From positions 181,757-245,756 of the forward strand of contig PASR01000011.1 in the NCBI GenBank assembly GCA_002713365.1: a DNA stretch of 64,000 bases, given 5' to 3'. Within the stretch, counting starts at the first letter, position 1, and each line of letters starts with the position of its first letter. The notes below the pieces were generated by a model, which did no database searches, was not told the origin of the DNA, and saw nothing but the letters and a program-made list of their open reading frames with translations. The stretch comes from Rhodospirillaceae bacterium (GTDB taxonomy: Bacteria > Pseudomonadota > Alphaproteobacteria > UBA6615). Shown here in pieces: positions 21,104-30,793 of this stretch. The translations under genes were made by a program, and so were the position numbers.

Positions 21104-22891
21104 TTAGTTATTTGTATCTCTAGATAAGGGAATAATACCCTCTTCGCATGCTTTAATTTGTAATCCTAAATATTTCGAGTATATTCTACATTGGGCAAAA
21201 CTACCGGCTATAAACCAGAGTCCAGGTTGTGCAGTACGTGTCCACATGTTTCTTAGTTCATATTTGCCTGGATCAAAACCCCAAATTGGACCAATAAGAT
21301 CATTAACAGAATCACCAAATATCTTGCGTATAATATAATCCTGTCCTTTGAATCCTGTTGCTAAAACAATTAGATCAGCTTTAATAACTTGTTTATTATT
21401 TTTTATTAAACCTTCAGGTATAAACTGATTAATAGATTCTAATTGTAACAACTCGATTTGGCGGTTAGCTATTAAGTCTGAACATCCAACATTAAAATAA
21501 TAACCGCCACCTCGCTCGAGATATTTAAATTGCCACCCGGTATCTTCCCTACCAAAATCTAATTTAAAGCCAACTTTATCAAGTTTGTTTAATAGAGTTT
21601 TATCCGTTTCTTTTGATTTAGCTGTAATTGTTTGATGAATAATTTTACTTAAAGGCAGAGGCATTGAAGCTGATATAAGATCACAGTCATCGAGATTTGG
21701 GCCTTCATCGTAAACAGCATAAGGTAGCTGTGCGCTTGGTTCTACACTAACAATCATAGTTGGACTGCGTTGAATAATAGTAACTCTCGCTGAATGAGAA
21801 TATAAATCCTGCGCTATGTCATGCCCGCTATTACCAGTACCAATCACTATAGCTTTTTTTCCTGCCCAGGCATCACCACTTTTGTATTTACTAGAATGCA
21901 GTGTTGTTCCTGAAAAATTTTCTAAGCTTGGTATATTAGGAAAATTTGGGATGCCACTGACACCTGTTGCCATAATAATATGGTTTGGATTCATTATTTG
22001 AGTATTTCCATTAGCTATCTTTAATTTAGCCCTCCATTTTTTATTAGTTCCATCGTAGTTGGCAGATAATAATTCAGTATTTGTCCAAAAATTTAGTTCC
22101 ATAATTTCAGAATAAGATTCAAACCATCCCGCTAGTTTATCTTTAGGGATATATGTTGGCCAGTTTGGCGGGAATGGCATGTAAGGCAAATGATTGACAT
22201 GAACTTGATTGTGGAGTGTTAAGGAATGATATCGTTTCCGCCAGTTGTCCCCGATATTTTCTTCGCGATCTATTATAAGAGTATCTACATTTAGCTGTGT
22301 TAGACGAGCAGCTATTGAAAGCCCGGCCTGTCCTCCGCCTACAACAAGAACAGCTGGATCTCTATCTATATAGGCTATTTTTGTTTGTCTTTGTTCAAGC
22401 CAGTTAGGTCCATCAAAGTTGTATGAATAGTTTTTCCCGGAGGGACGTGCCTTATCAATAGCTTCTTCAAATCCATTAATTTCTTCTAGAGCGGTTAAAA
22501 GTGTCCAAGCTTTTACTTGGTTAAAATTTTTATCTTCAAATATAAGCCGGACAATACCATTAGCCTTCCCGTGAAATGTTTTAAAACAAAAGATAGTTTC
22601 TATTACTGACTTCTCTGCCCTTGTGACTATTCGAGGGGGTGTACGATTCTTATCTATTACAAACTTTGATGCTTTTATGTCTGGGGAATACTCTACTAGG
22701 GATTTGGCAATTTTATCAGCTCCCGATTCTGTCGTAACATGCCATGTAAATGCAAGAAGATCCCGCCAATAACTATCAGTATTAAATAATAACTTTAATG
22801 TGGGGTAATTCTTATCAAAAATTGCTTGTTCAAAATTTGTAAGCCATTTAGTTATTATGTCTTCTAGTTCTTCTGTATTTAAGTTTAGCAT
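21104..22891 (-). CDS. Flavin-containing monooxygenase (FMO/Baeyer-Villiger type)
   Basis: An FAD- and NADPH-dependent monooxygenase of 595 residues. An N-terminal NTF2/SnoaL-like segment (about 10-150) precedes the FAD site VLVVGGGQAGLSIAARL (about 182-198), the FMO identifying motif FSGTTLHSSKY (FxGxxxHxxxY, about 329-339) and the NADPH site VIGTGNSGHDIAQDL (about 349-363). ATGFKG near the C-terminus is also typical. The substrate is not deducible; organosulfur, amine and ketone substrates occur in the family. It faces rsmB-like and is divergent from guaA, and it interrupts the rlmE-to-guaA block on the opposite strand. Confidence 0.9.
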   Translation of the reverse strand: MLNLNTEELEDIITKWLTNFEQAIFDKNYPTLKLLFNTDSYWRDLLAFTWHVTTESGADKIAKSLVEYSPDIKASKFVIDKNRTPPRIVTRAEKSVIETIFCFKTFHGKANGIVRLIFEDKNFNQVKAWTLLTALEEINGFEEAIDKARPSGKNYSYNFDGPNWLEQRQTKIAYIDRDPAVLVVGGGQAGLSIAARLTQLNVDTLIIDREENIGDNWRKRYHSLTLHNQVHVNHLPYMPFPPNWPTYIPKDKLAGWFESYSEIMELNFWTNTELLSANYDGTNKKWRAKLKIANGNTQIMNPNHIIMATGVSGIPNFPNIPSLENFSGTTLHSSKYKSGDAWAGKKAIVIGTGNSGHDIAQDLYSHSARVTIIQRSPTMIVSVEPSAQLPYAVYDEGPNLDDCDLISASMPLPLSKIIHQTITAKSKETDKTLLNKLDKVGFKLDFGREDTGWQFKYLERGGGYYFNVGCSDLIANRQIELLQLESINQFIPEGLIKNNKQVIKADLIVLATGFKGQDYIIRKIFGDSVNDLIGPIWGFDPGKYELRNMWTRTAQPGLWFIAGSFAQCRIYSKYLGLQIKACEEGIIPLSRDTNN

Positions 22892-23029
22892 TATTATTGA
22901 CCAATACTTTCTTGGCGGGTGGTTAAAAAGTCATAGTATACTATGTTTTAGATGCACAGATATTAAAAATTATAAATATAACTAGTTTCAGCATAGTGCA
23001 GTATGTACAAGAATCAGCTATCAAGGATT

Positions 23030-24598
23030 ATGACTAAGAAGTTGATAATACCAGAAAAAATATTAATCATAGACTTCGGTTCTCAAGTCACTCAACTCAT
23101 AGCGAGGCGAGTACGAGAATCCGGGGTTTATTGCGAAATATTTCCCTGTAACAGGGTTGATGGCGAGCTAATTAAAAAAATTTCTCCTCAAGCGCTTATA
23201 CTTTCAGGTGGACCAGCAAGTGTTACTGATGGACAGGGGCCTGATATTGATCCAATAGTCTTCGACTGTGGTCTTCCTGTTTTAGGTATATGCTATGGGC
23301 AACAGATTATGTGTTCCATGCTTGGGGGTGCTGTCGAATCATCAGAGCAGCAAGAGTTTGGGCGATCAATTGTTTCAGTATCAGAGGATTGTAAATTATT
23401 TGAGGATCTATGGTATTGCGGTGAGAAACACAATGTTTGGATGTCGCATGGTGATAGGGTAACATCGCTACCTTCTGGGTTTAGAGCTGTAGGAACTAGT
23501 GAAGGCTCACCATTTGCAGTTATTGCTGATGATGATCGTAAATTTTATGGTTTACAGTTTCATCCCGAGGTGTCTCATACCACTGACGGTGATAAGCTTT
23601 TATCTAATTTTATTCATGGGGTTGCGGGTTGTTCTAGCAATTGGACTATGGCCGCCTTTCGTGAGTCCGAAATTTTACGTATTAGAGAAAAAGTTGGAAG
23701 TGATAAGGTTATATGCGGACTATCAGGAGGAGTAGACAGTGCTGTAGCAGCAGTGCTTATACATAAGGCAATTGGAGATCATCTTACTTGTATATTTGTT
23801 GATCACGGTTTGCTCCGTCAAGGAGAAGCAGAAGACGTTGAGCGAGTTTTTCGTGAACGTTTCAATATTACTTTGATTACACGCGATGCTTCTGAGATGT
23901 TTTTACAAAAACTAGACGGAATTAGCGATCCGGAGCAGAAAAGAAAAATAATAGGAGCTGCATTTATTGATGTTTTTGAGGAAGAAGCTGCAAAAATTGG
24001 TGGAGCAGAGTTTTTAGCTCAAGGAACACTCTATCCTGATGTGATAGAATCTATAAGTTCATTCGGTGGGCCAAGCGTAACTATAAAATCGCATCATAAT
24101 GTTGGTGGTCTTCCAGAACGAATGAAAATGAAGCTGGTAGAACCACTGCGTGAGTTGTTTAAAGATGAAGTTCGTGATCTAGGTAGAGAGCTAGGTATTC
24201 CTGAAACTATCGTTGGTAGACATCCATTTCCCGGACCAGGCTTGGCTATTAGAATACCTGGAGAGATTGAAAGAAATAAAATAGATATCTTGCGTAAGGC
24301 TGATGCCATATATTTGGATGAAATTCGTAAAGCCGGATTATATAATGATATATGGCAAGCGTTTGCTGTTCTTTTACCCGTTCGTACAGTGGGCGTGATG
24401 GGTGATGCACGCACTTATGATTTTGTTTGTGCTCTTCGAGCAGTCACATCAACAGATGGAATGACCGCAGATAGTTTTCCTTTTGAACATGAGTTTATCT
24501 CTGGTGTGGCTACACGTATTATAAATGAAGTTAGGGGCATTAATCGTGTGGTGTATGATGTCACATCAAAACCTCCTGGTACTATTGAGTGGGAGTGA
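23030..24598 (+). CDS. guaA: GMP synthase (glutamine-hydrolysing)
   Basis: GuaA aminates XMP to GMP using glutamine and ATP. The N-terminal class I amidotransferase domain has [17 protein letters not shown], the nucleophile in GICYGQQ and the His/Glu pair in FHPEVSH. The ATP pyrophosphatase P-loop is [14 protein letters not shown], and the C-terminal dimerisation domain ends in [11 protein letters not shown] at 23030 (AAGGA just upstream, although the spacing is short) is preferred over an ATG at 23003, which adds nine residues and has no ribosome site. A TPR gene follows closely in the same direction. Confidence 0.97.
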   Translation: MTKKLIIPEKILIIDFGSQVTQLIARRVRESGVYCEIFPCNRVDGELIKKISPQALILSGGPASVTDGQGPDIDPIVFDCGLPVLGICYGQQIMCSMLGGAVESSEQQEFGRSIVSVSEDCKLFEDLWYCGEKHNVWMSHGDRVTSLPSGFRAVGTSEGSPFAVIADDDRKFYGLQFHPEVSHTTDGDKLLSNFIHGVAGCSSNWTMAAFRESEILRIREKVGSDKVICGLSGGVDSAVAAVLIHKAIGDHLTCIFVDHGLLRQGEAEDVERVFRERFNITLITRDASEMFLQKLDGISDPEQKRKIIGAAFIDVFEEEAAKIGGAEFLAQGTLYPDVIESISSFGGPSVTIKSHHNVGGLPERMKMKLVEPLRELFKDEVRDLGRELGIPETIVGRHPFPGPGLAIRIPGEIERNKIDILRKADAIYLDEIRKAGLYNDIWQAFAVLLPVRTVGVMGDARTYDFVCALRAVTSTDGMTADSFPFEHEFISGVATRIINEVRGINRVVYDVTSKPPGTIEWE

Positions 24599-24630
24599 CC
24601 TTATTATTACTTAGTAATTGAGAGAATTTA

Positions 24631-27093
24631 ATGGAACTAACTATTGAGCAAGCACTGCAGCAGGGTGTTGCCGCACATAAAGAGGGAAAGCTTGAAGATG
24701 CTGAGCGTCTGTATCGAGCTATCTTGCAATCTCAGCCAGCACACCCTGACGCCAACCATAACCTAGGCGTATTAGCAGTATCAGTGAATAAAGCTCATAC
24801 GGCATTACCATTATTTAAAGCTGCCCTCGATGCCAACCCAAAGATAGAACAGTTTTGGCTAAGCTATATTGATGCTCTCATAAAAGAACAATATTTTGAG
24901 AATGCCAAGCAAGTCTTTGAGCAGGCGAAAACGCAGGGTGTGGCTGCGGAAAAATTAAATGTCTTGGAAACACAGCTCACACAAACCGCACAGGTAAATG
25001 AGCCTAAATTAGACGGCCAAAATAAAAGCCTGTCATCTTCACAGAAACCCAAGAAACTATCTGAACAAAAGAAGAGGAAGAAGAAGGCAACAAAAAAAAA
25101 CTTAAAGGCTAACAATCCATCTCAGCAACAACTCAGTAATCTATTAGAGCACTATCAGAACGGACGATATCAAGATGCTGAGAAGTCAGCTCGCTCGCTT
25201 TCTATGCAATTTCCACGTCATAATTTCAGTTGGAAGATACTTGGAGCAGTACTAAAGAAAACAGGTAGACTGTCTGAGGCAGTATCTGCTGGAAAAAAAA
25301 CAATTGAGATTACCCCTGATGACGCCGAAGCACACTTCAATTTTGGCAACACGCTCAAAGAGCTAGGAAGATTAGACGAGGCTGAAGCAAGTTATATACA
25401 AGCGCTAGCGTTGAAGCCTGACTATGCCGAAGCCCATAGCAACTTGGGTGTCACGCTCCAAGAACTTGGAAGATTAGAAGAAGCTGAAGCAAGTTATACG
25501 CAAGCGACAGTGTTGAAGCCTGACTATGCCGAAGCCCACAGCAACTTGGGTGTCACGCTCCAAGAACGTGGAAGATTAGAAGAAGCTGAAGCAAGCTATA
25601 CACAAGCACTAGCGTTGAAGCCTGACTATGCTGAAGCCCATAGCAACTTGGGTGTCACGCTCCAAGAACTTGGAAGATTAGACGAGGCTGTGGCAAGTTG
25701 CACGCAAGCGATAGCATTGAAGCCTGACTATGCCGAAGCCCACAGCAACTTGGGTGTCACGCTCCAAGAACTTGGAAGATTAAAAGAAGCTGAAGCAAGC
25801 TATATACAAGCACTAGCGTTGAAGCCTGACTATGCTGAAGCCCACTTTAACTTGGGTGTCACGCTCAAAGAGCTAGGAAGATTAGACGAGGCTGAAGCAA
25901 GTTATATACAAGCACTAGCGTTGAAGCCTGACTATGCCGAAGCCCACAGCAACTTGGGTGTCACGCTCCAAGAACTTGGAAGATCAGAAGAAGCTGAAGC
26001 AAGCTATACACAATCACTAGCGTTGAGGCCTGACTATGCCGAAGCCCACTTTAACTTGGGTGTCACGCTCCAAGAACTTGGAAAATTAGACGAGGCTGTG
26101 GCATGCTATAGGAAAGCGATTGATTTGATACCTGACAAGTTTGCTAATGCCTACGACGAATTAGGCGTTATTTTGCAAAAAAAAGGGGAATTTGAAGAAG
26201 CTGAAGTCTGTTACAAAAAGTGTATGTCCCTAGAGCCTAATAAAACACCGAAAACTTTAAGCAAAGGATCTATCTTTTTCAAACAAGGGCATTTCGAACA
26301 GGCATTAATAGCCTTCGAGAATTATGACGATGGAATTTCAAGAGCGCAAATACTCGAAACACTGTATGCTTTAGGAAGAGTTGATGATATTTATGAAAGG
26401 ATCGAGGCTAGAGCTGATTTGGATGATGAAAATCTGCGCGTTGCCGCAATCGCAGCGTTTCTTGCAGAACGAGAAAAGAAAGATACGGCGCATAGATTCT
26501 GTAATAACCCGATAGATTTCATACATTTCACAAACATCTCTTCTCATATTAAGGAGCCTGAGTGTTTTATCTCATCATTGATTGATGAGTTGCGACATGT
26601 AAAAACTGGATGGGAGATTAACACAACTCAAAATGGATTTCAGGCAAGCGTTAATGTGTTTGCCAATCCGTTGGAAAAAATGAGCATACTTAAATCGATT
26701 ATTATAGATGAAATAGAAACTTATTATTCTAAGTTCAAAAATAAACCCTGCTCGTATATCAAAAAATTTCCTTCCGACAGGAATATCAAGGGATGGCATG
26801 TAGTTCTTAAACAGCAAGGACATCAAACCGGGCATATTCATCCGGATGGATGGTTAAGTGGCGTTATTTATTTAATGGTTGTTCCGCCCCTAGGAAAGGA
26901 TGAAGGTGCAATAGAATTTACTTTAGATAGCCCAAATTATCTTGACGCGAGTTCATCAAAAAAAACATATCAACCAAGATTAGGGGATATAGTTTTTTTC
27001 CCGTCCTCACTTCATCATAAGACTTTACCTTTTTCGACAGACATGGATCGTATTTGTGTCTCGTTTGATTTAATGCCCACCTCAGTTAAATAA
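24631..27093 (+). CDS. TPR-repeat protein with C-terminal putative 2OG-Fe(II) oxygenase domain
   Basis: An 820-residue protein. Residues 1-60 and about 165-230 are diverged TPRs, with a Lys-rich linker (about 125-165) between. Eight near-identical 34-residue TPRs then run from about 232 to 503 and further diverged TPRs to about 600. The C-terminus (about 700-820) resembles the 2OG-Fe(II)_Oxy_5 family: GHIHPDGWLSGVIYL supplies an HxD pair and GDIVFFPSSLHHKT the distal His, with DRICVSFDL giving the Arg. It may hydroxylate a protein or small molecule held by the TPR superhelix. The N-terminus is strongly similar to that of the next gene, so the two are paralogues with different catalytic ends. 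Confidence 0.85.
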   Translation: MELTIEQALQQGVAAHKEGKLEDAERLYRAILQSQPAHPDANHNLGVLAVSVNKAHTALPLFKAALDANPKIEQFWLSYIDALIKEQYFENAKQVFEQAKTQGVAAEKLNVLETQLTQTAQVNEPKLDGQNKSLSSSQKPKKLSEQKKRKKKATKKNLKANNPSQQQLSNLLEHYQNGRYQDAEKSARSLSMQFPRHNFSWKILGAVLKKTGRLSEAVSAGKKTIEITPDDAEAHFNFGNTLKELGRLDEAEASYIQALALKPDYAEAHSNLGVTLQELGRLEEAEASYTQATVLKPDYAEAHSNLGVTLQERGRLEEAEASYTQALALKPDYAEAHSNLGVTLQELGRLDEAVASCTQAIALKPDYAEAHSNLGVTLQELGRLKEAEASYIQALALKPDYAEAHFNLGVTLKELGRLDEAEASYIQALALKPDYAEAHSNLGVTLQELGRSEEAEASYTQSLALRPDYAEAHFNLGVTLQELGKLDEAVACYRKAIDLIPDKFANAYDELGVILQKKGEFEEAEVCYKKCMSLEPNKTPKTLSKGSIFFKQGHFEQALIAFENYDDGISRAQILETLYALGRVDDIYERIEARADLDDENLRVAAIAAFLAEREKKDTAHRFCNNPIDFIHFTNISSHIKEPECFISSLIDELRHVKTGWEINTTQNGFQASVNVFANPLEKMSILKSIIIDEIETYYSKFKNKPCSYIKKFPSDRNIKGWHVVLKQQGHQTGHIHPDGWLSGVIYLMVVPPLGKDEGAIEFTLDSPNYLDASSSKKTYQPRLGDIVFFPSSLHHKTLPFSTDMDRICVSFDLMPTSVK
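25324..26139 (+). repeat. Eight tandem 102-bp TPR-encoding repeats
   Basis: Eight in-frame 102-bp units, each beginning GCCGAAGC or a close variant and each encoding one 34-residue TPR. Long stretches such as CACGCTCCAAGAACTTGGAA recur almost unchanged between units, so they are alike in DNA as well as in protein. This suggests recent duplication or gene conversion and possible variation in copy number. Confidence 0.9.
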
Positions 27094-27211
27094 TAAGTTG
27101 AGAGATTTACTTAAAAGCAAAAAATCTAAAACCTGAAAGTTAAATGAGCTTTCCAAAATCGAACAAAATAGTTGCTTACAACCTGTGTGATGCAGCGCTT
27201 AAGGGTTTTTA

Positions 27212-29869
27212 ATGGAACTGAAGATTAAACAAGCACTTCAGCAAGGTATTGCAGCACAAAAAGAAGGTAAGCTTCAAGAAGCCGAACGTCTTTATCGCAC
27301 TATCCTGCAGTCCCAGCCAAGGCATCCAGATGCTAATCATAACCTAGGCGTATTATCAGTCTCTATTAATAACACCGAAGCGGCATTGCCATTATTTAAA
27401 ACTGCCCTTGAGGTAAACCCAGAGATAGAACAGTTTTGGCTAAGTTACATTAATGCTCTTATTAAAGAAGAGCAGTTTGAAAATGCAAAACAAGTTCTTG
27501 AAAAATGTAAAAAACAGATTGTCATTGGAGAAAGATTAGATGCACTGGAGGCACAACTATCCCTTATATGTGAAAAAACTTCTAATTTTGGCGGTTCAAA
27601 TCCATCTCAAAAACAACTCAGTAGTCTCCTAGAATACTATCAGACGGGTAAACACTCCGATGCAGAGAAGTTGGCGATATCTATAACTAAACAATTTCCC
27701 TACCATGAATTTAGCTGGATGATTCTTGGGGCTTTATTTGCACAAAAAGGTATGAAAGCGGAGGCACTAAATGCTAACCAAAGAGCCGTCCAGTTAGCTC
27801 CCCAAAATGCTGAAGCTCATAATAACTTGGGTATTACGCTTAAAGAATTGGGCCGATTAGATGAGGCCGAATTAAGCTTAAGACAAGCTATAGAATTGAG
27901 TCCTGACTTTCCCGAATCTCATAATAACCTGGGTGTTACGCTCAAAGAATTGGGCAGACTAGACGAGGCAGAGGTAAGCTTGAGGAAAGCGATAGCACTA
28001 AAACCTGATTATTCTGAAGCTCATAGTAACCTGGGTAACACGCTACATGAATGCGGCAGACTAGACGAGGCAGAGGCAAGCTTGAGGCAAGCGATAGCAT
28101 TGAAACCTAATTATGCTGAAGCTCATAGTAACCTGGGTAACACGCTACATGAACTCGGCAGACTAGACGAGGCAGAGGCAAGCATGAGTCAAGCGATAGC
28201 ATTAAAACCTGATTATGCTGAAGCTTATAATAACCTGGGTAATACGCTCCAGGCACTGGGGAGGCTAGACGAGGCGGTAACTAGCTGTATCAGAGCTCTC
28301 AAAATCAACCCTGACTTAGCGGCTGGATATTATAATCTGGGATCCTTAATAGCCAGTACTTCGCATCTACAAACTTCACCAAATTTAATACACTTTGTTT
28401 CTTTGCTTTTAGAAAAGAAAAATATTATTCGACCCAACACCATAGTAAGTTCTTTAACTAATATTTTGAAACGCGATCCGATTATACAAAGCACTCTGAA
28501 AAGATGTTCACTGGATGAATTGGATCTTGATAAAACTATTTCTGACTTATTCAAAGTTCCTTTTCTGTTAAAGTTAATGACACTTTGCCCAATCGGTGAC
28601 CTCGAAATTGAAGGTCTTTTGAAAGGTATCCGACATTCCATTTTGAAAAACATTCCAAGAATAAAAAATAATAATGAAATATTGACCTTTCAAATAGCCT
28701 TAGCCCTGCAGTGTTTTACGAATGAATATATATATGATGAAACTGTTGAAGAAATTGAAGCTATAGGAGCCTTAGAAAGACTGATAGGAAGAAAGTTAGC
28801 TAATAATCAAATGCCTAGTGTTAACGAATTGGCATGTCTTGCGAGTTATAAAGCCCTTCATGAATATTCATGGTCCATGTCATTTCCTGCGCCTGATGGG
28901 CTGGAGGAAATTTGGTGTAGACAAATAGAAGAACCAGAGAAAGAAAAAAAGCTCAGGTCGGAGATATCAAAACTTACAGAAATTACGGATACGGTATCCT
29001 CAAAAGTTAAAGAGCAGTATGAGGAAAACCCCTATCCTCGTTGGGTTAACCTTCGTCTTCCTCAAAAGCCACTGTCAATATCTAAACTGACAAATCAGCT
29101 GAAGCTGAACATTCCCAACCCACTTATCAAACAGACTACTCAACCACAAATTTTAGTGGCCGGGTGTGGAACAGGGCAGCATTCAATCGAGGCGGCATAT
29201 AAGTATAGGGATTGCGAGGTTCTTGCAATTGATTTGAGTGCAAGTAGTTTGGCGTATGCTAAAAGAAAAACAGAAGAATTAGGAATTGAAAATATCGAGT
29301 ACATACAAGCCGATATCTTGGAATTGGACAAAATAGGTCGACGCTTTGATATTATTGAATGCGTTGGTGTGCTCCATCATATGACAGATCCAATTTCAGG
29401 ATGGAAGATATTGGTTGAATGCTTGAATCCTGCTGGACTGATAAATATCGGGTTGTATAGCGAGTTGGCGAGGACGCATATCATTCAAATACAAGAGGAG
29501 ATAAATCGTTTAGGTTTGGTATCTGATCGTTCAGTAATGAAATCATTTCGTAATGAATTGATTCAATCTAACGAAGTAAGTCTTATGAAAATATCATCGA
29601 TAATGGACTTTTATAGCTTAAGCGAGTTTCGCGATCTTCTATTTCATGTCAAAGAACATCGTTTCACCATTCCCAAAATAAAAGACGCTCTGGATTCTCT
29701 AGGATTAAGTTTTTGCGGTTTTCAATCCGATAGTATAATTCGTAACTTTAAAGCTAAAAACTTTGAATTAAATGACTTGTATAATTTGAATCTTTGGAAC
29801 GAATTTGAAACCTCTTGGCCTGATACTTTTATTGTCATGTATCAATTTTGGTGTCAAAAAATAGAGTGA
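27212..29869 (+). CDS. TPR-repeat protein with C-terminal SAM-dependent methyltransferase domain
   Basis: An 885-residue protein. Its first 60 residues nearly repeat those of the preceding gene (ALQQG, AERLYR, ILQSQP, NHNLGVL). Five regular 34-residue TPRs occupy about 200-369. A helical region follows, and a class I methyltransferase domain lies at about 640-770: ILVAGCGTGQHSIEAA (SAM motif I), VLAIDLSASSLAYAKRK (motif II) and FDIIECVGVLHHMTDP (motif IV/post). There is no signal peptide. In other bacteria such TPR-methyltransferases often sit in glycan or surface-modification loci; the substrate here is unknown. Confidence 0.85.
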   Translation: MELKIKQALQQGIAAQKEGKLQEAERLYRTILQSQPRHPDANHNLGVLSVSINNTEAALPLFKTALEVNPEIEQFWLSYINALIKEEQFENAKQVLEKCKKQIVIGERLDALEAQLSLICEKTSNFGGSNPSQKQLSSLLEYYQTGKHSDAEKLAISITKQFPYHEFSWMILGALFAQKGMKAEALNANQRAVQLAPQNAEAHNNLGITLKELGRLDEAELSLRQAIELSPDFPESHNNLGVTLKELGRLDEAEVSLRKAIALKPDYSEAHSNLGNTLHECGRLDEAEASLRQAIALKPNYAEAHSNLGNTLHELGRLDEAEASMSQAIALKPDYAEAYNNLGNTLQALGRLDEAVTSCIRALKINPDLAAGYYNLGSLIASTSHLQTSPNLIHFVSLLLEKKNIIRPNTIVSSLTNILKRDPIIQSTLKRCSLDELDLDKTISDLFKVPFLLKLMTLCPIGDLEIEGLLKGIRHSILKNIPRIKNNNEILTFQIALALQCFTNEYIYDETVEEIEAIGALERLIGRKLANNQMPSVNELACLASYKALHEYSWSMSFPAPDGLEEIWCRQIEEPEKEKKLRSEISKLTEITDTVSSKVKEQYEENPYPRWVNLRLPQKPLSISKLTNQLKLNIPNPLIKQTTQPQILVAGCGTGQHSIEAAYKYRDCEVLAIDLSASSLAYAKRKTEELGIENIEYIQADILELDKIGRRFDIIECVGVLHHMTDPISGWKILVECLNPAGLINIGLYSELARTHIIQIQEEINRLGLVSDRSVMKSFRNELIQSNEVSLMKISSIMDFYSLSEFRDLLFHVKEHRFTIPKIKDALDSLGLSFCGFQSDSIIRNFKAKNFELNDLYNLNLWNEFETSWPDTFIVMYQFWCQKIE
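27809..28318 (+). repeat. Five tandem 102-bp TPR-encoding repeats
   Basis: Five units of 102 bp, in frame, encode consecutive 34-residue TPRs of the form EAHSNLGNTLHELGRLDEAE. They are similar to each other at the DNA level but less uniform than the eight-unit array in the preceding paralogue. Confidence 0.85.
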
Positions 29870-29974
29870 AAGATATTTTATTAAACACCGATAGGAATAG
29901 CTGGTGTTATTTCTAACCTCAATCCACTAAAGTTAGACTCCCCAACTCCACAAAAATATGCCAGAGTTTTTTTT

Positions 29975-30406
29975 ATGATAAAACTCATAATAATATTTCA
30001 GACTTTTGTGCTTTGTCTCATATCCTCAATTGCGTGGGGTGAAACCGTTAAACCAACTGATTTGGTTGATCGTAATGGAATTTATTATGAGAAGTTTAAT
30101 TATAAACCTTACTCTGGTTCTGTGAATGGTACGGATGAATATGGATACATTGTAAAAGGAAATTATAAGGACGGTAAGGAAGAAGGTATTTGGGAATTTT
30201 ATTACGACAATGGTCAGATATATTCAAAACCCACGTATAAAGACGGTAAGTTACATGGTTATTATGAAGAGTATTTGAGTAATGGTCAGTTAGAGAGAAA
30301 GTTGACTTATAAGAACGGAAAGTTAGATGGTGTTTGGGAAGAGTATTATGAGAATGGGAAGTTAAATTATAAAATAACCTATAAAAACGGTAAGAGGGTA
30401 AAATAA
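29975..30406 (+). CDS. Secreted MORN-repeat (YwqK-like) protein
   Basis: A 143-residue protein with a Sec signal peptide (hydrophobic residues 3-20, cleavage around AWG-ET). Four copies of a roughly 23-residue MORN-variant repeat follow, each with an aromatic-rich core and a YKNGK/YKDGK turn, for example GIWEFYYDNGQ, GYYEEYLSNGQ and GVWEEYYENGK. This is the PF07661-type repeat seen in YwqK-like proteins, which have been called antitoxins in some annotations; no toxin partner is visible here. It probably sits in the periplasm or on the surface. Confidence 0.8.
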   Translation: MIKLIIIFQTFVLCLISSIAWGETVKPTDLVDRNGIYYEKFNYKPYSGSVNGTDEYGYIVKGNYKDGKEEGIWEFYYDNGQIYSKPTYKDGKLHGYYEEYLSNGQLERKLTYKNGKLDGVWEEYYENGKLNYKITYKNGKRVK

Positions 30407-30793
30407 GACTCAATATTTTAACACACAATAGACTGACGCAAGTCATATTCCTAATTCCTTTTCAATCGCAGGTGTACCTAAACCTTTATCACGAAGTTCT
30501 TTTGCCTTCTTCAAATATTCAGTTGCTATATGCAAAGTATAACTTCCAAAAGAGAGCAGGGATTATTTGAAAATACTGTTAAAATAAAGTGTTATTCTTT
30601 GTTACAAAATAGTTTCAAAGTAACTAAATTATATAATTATATCGCGGGCTTAGAGGTGAAAACTATTGAGTGACAATAGTTATTTAAATATAAATAATTC
30701 ATTTTATTTTATTAGTTAATTACTAAAAACTTTTTCTAAACCCTTTGTCCTCCCGATGATATACCAGAATGATTGCACCTAGGAGTATATAAG
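30407..30793. other. 387-bp intergenic stretch with a short gene-like tail
   Basis: Apart from a short minus-strand reading-frame tail at 30443-30526 (listed separately) I see no gene or RNA here. The rest is AT-rich, and its last part presumably holds the promoter of the lipoprotein gene at 30794. Confidence 0.5.
30443..30526 (-). pseudogene. Possible C-terminal remnant of a lost gene
   Basis: On the minus strand an open stretch with coding-like composition reads ATEYLKKAKELRDKGLGTPA, then IEKELGI and a TGA stop. It has a helical, charged, protein-like C-terminus but no start codon or recognisable upstream domain. It could be the tail of a decayed gene or chance. I do not recognise the family. 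Confidence 0.25.

Noticed and set aside
24094..24414. 106-residue minus-strand open frame inside guaA
   Set aside because: It is antisense to the conserved ATP-pyrophosphatase half of guaA with no independent support.
25324..28318. Repeat arrays considered as CRISPR or satellite DNA
   Set aside because: The repeats are 102-bp in-frame TPR codons without spacers, so they are protein-coding repeats, not a CRISPR array.
28330..28653. 107-residue minus-strand open frame inside the TPR-methyltransferase gene
   Set aside because: It is antisense to a well-supported coding region and its sequence shows no domain or plausible start context.
29884..29908. Possible terminator hairpin after the TPR-methyltransferase gene
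   Set aside because: Six-base arms (AACACC/GGTGTT) with a 13-base loop and no T-run; too weak to call.
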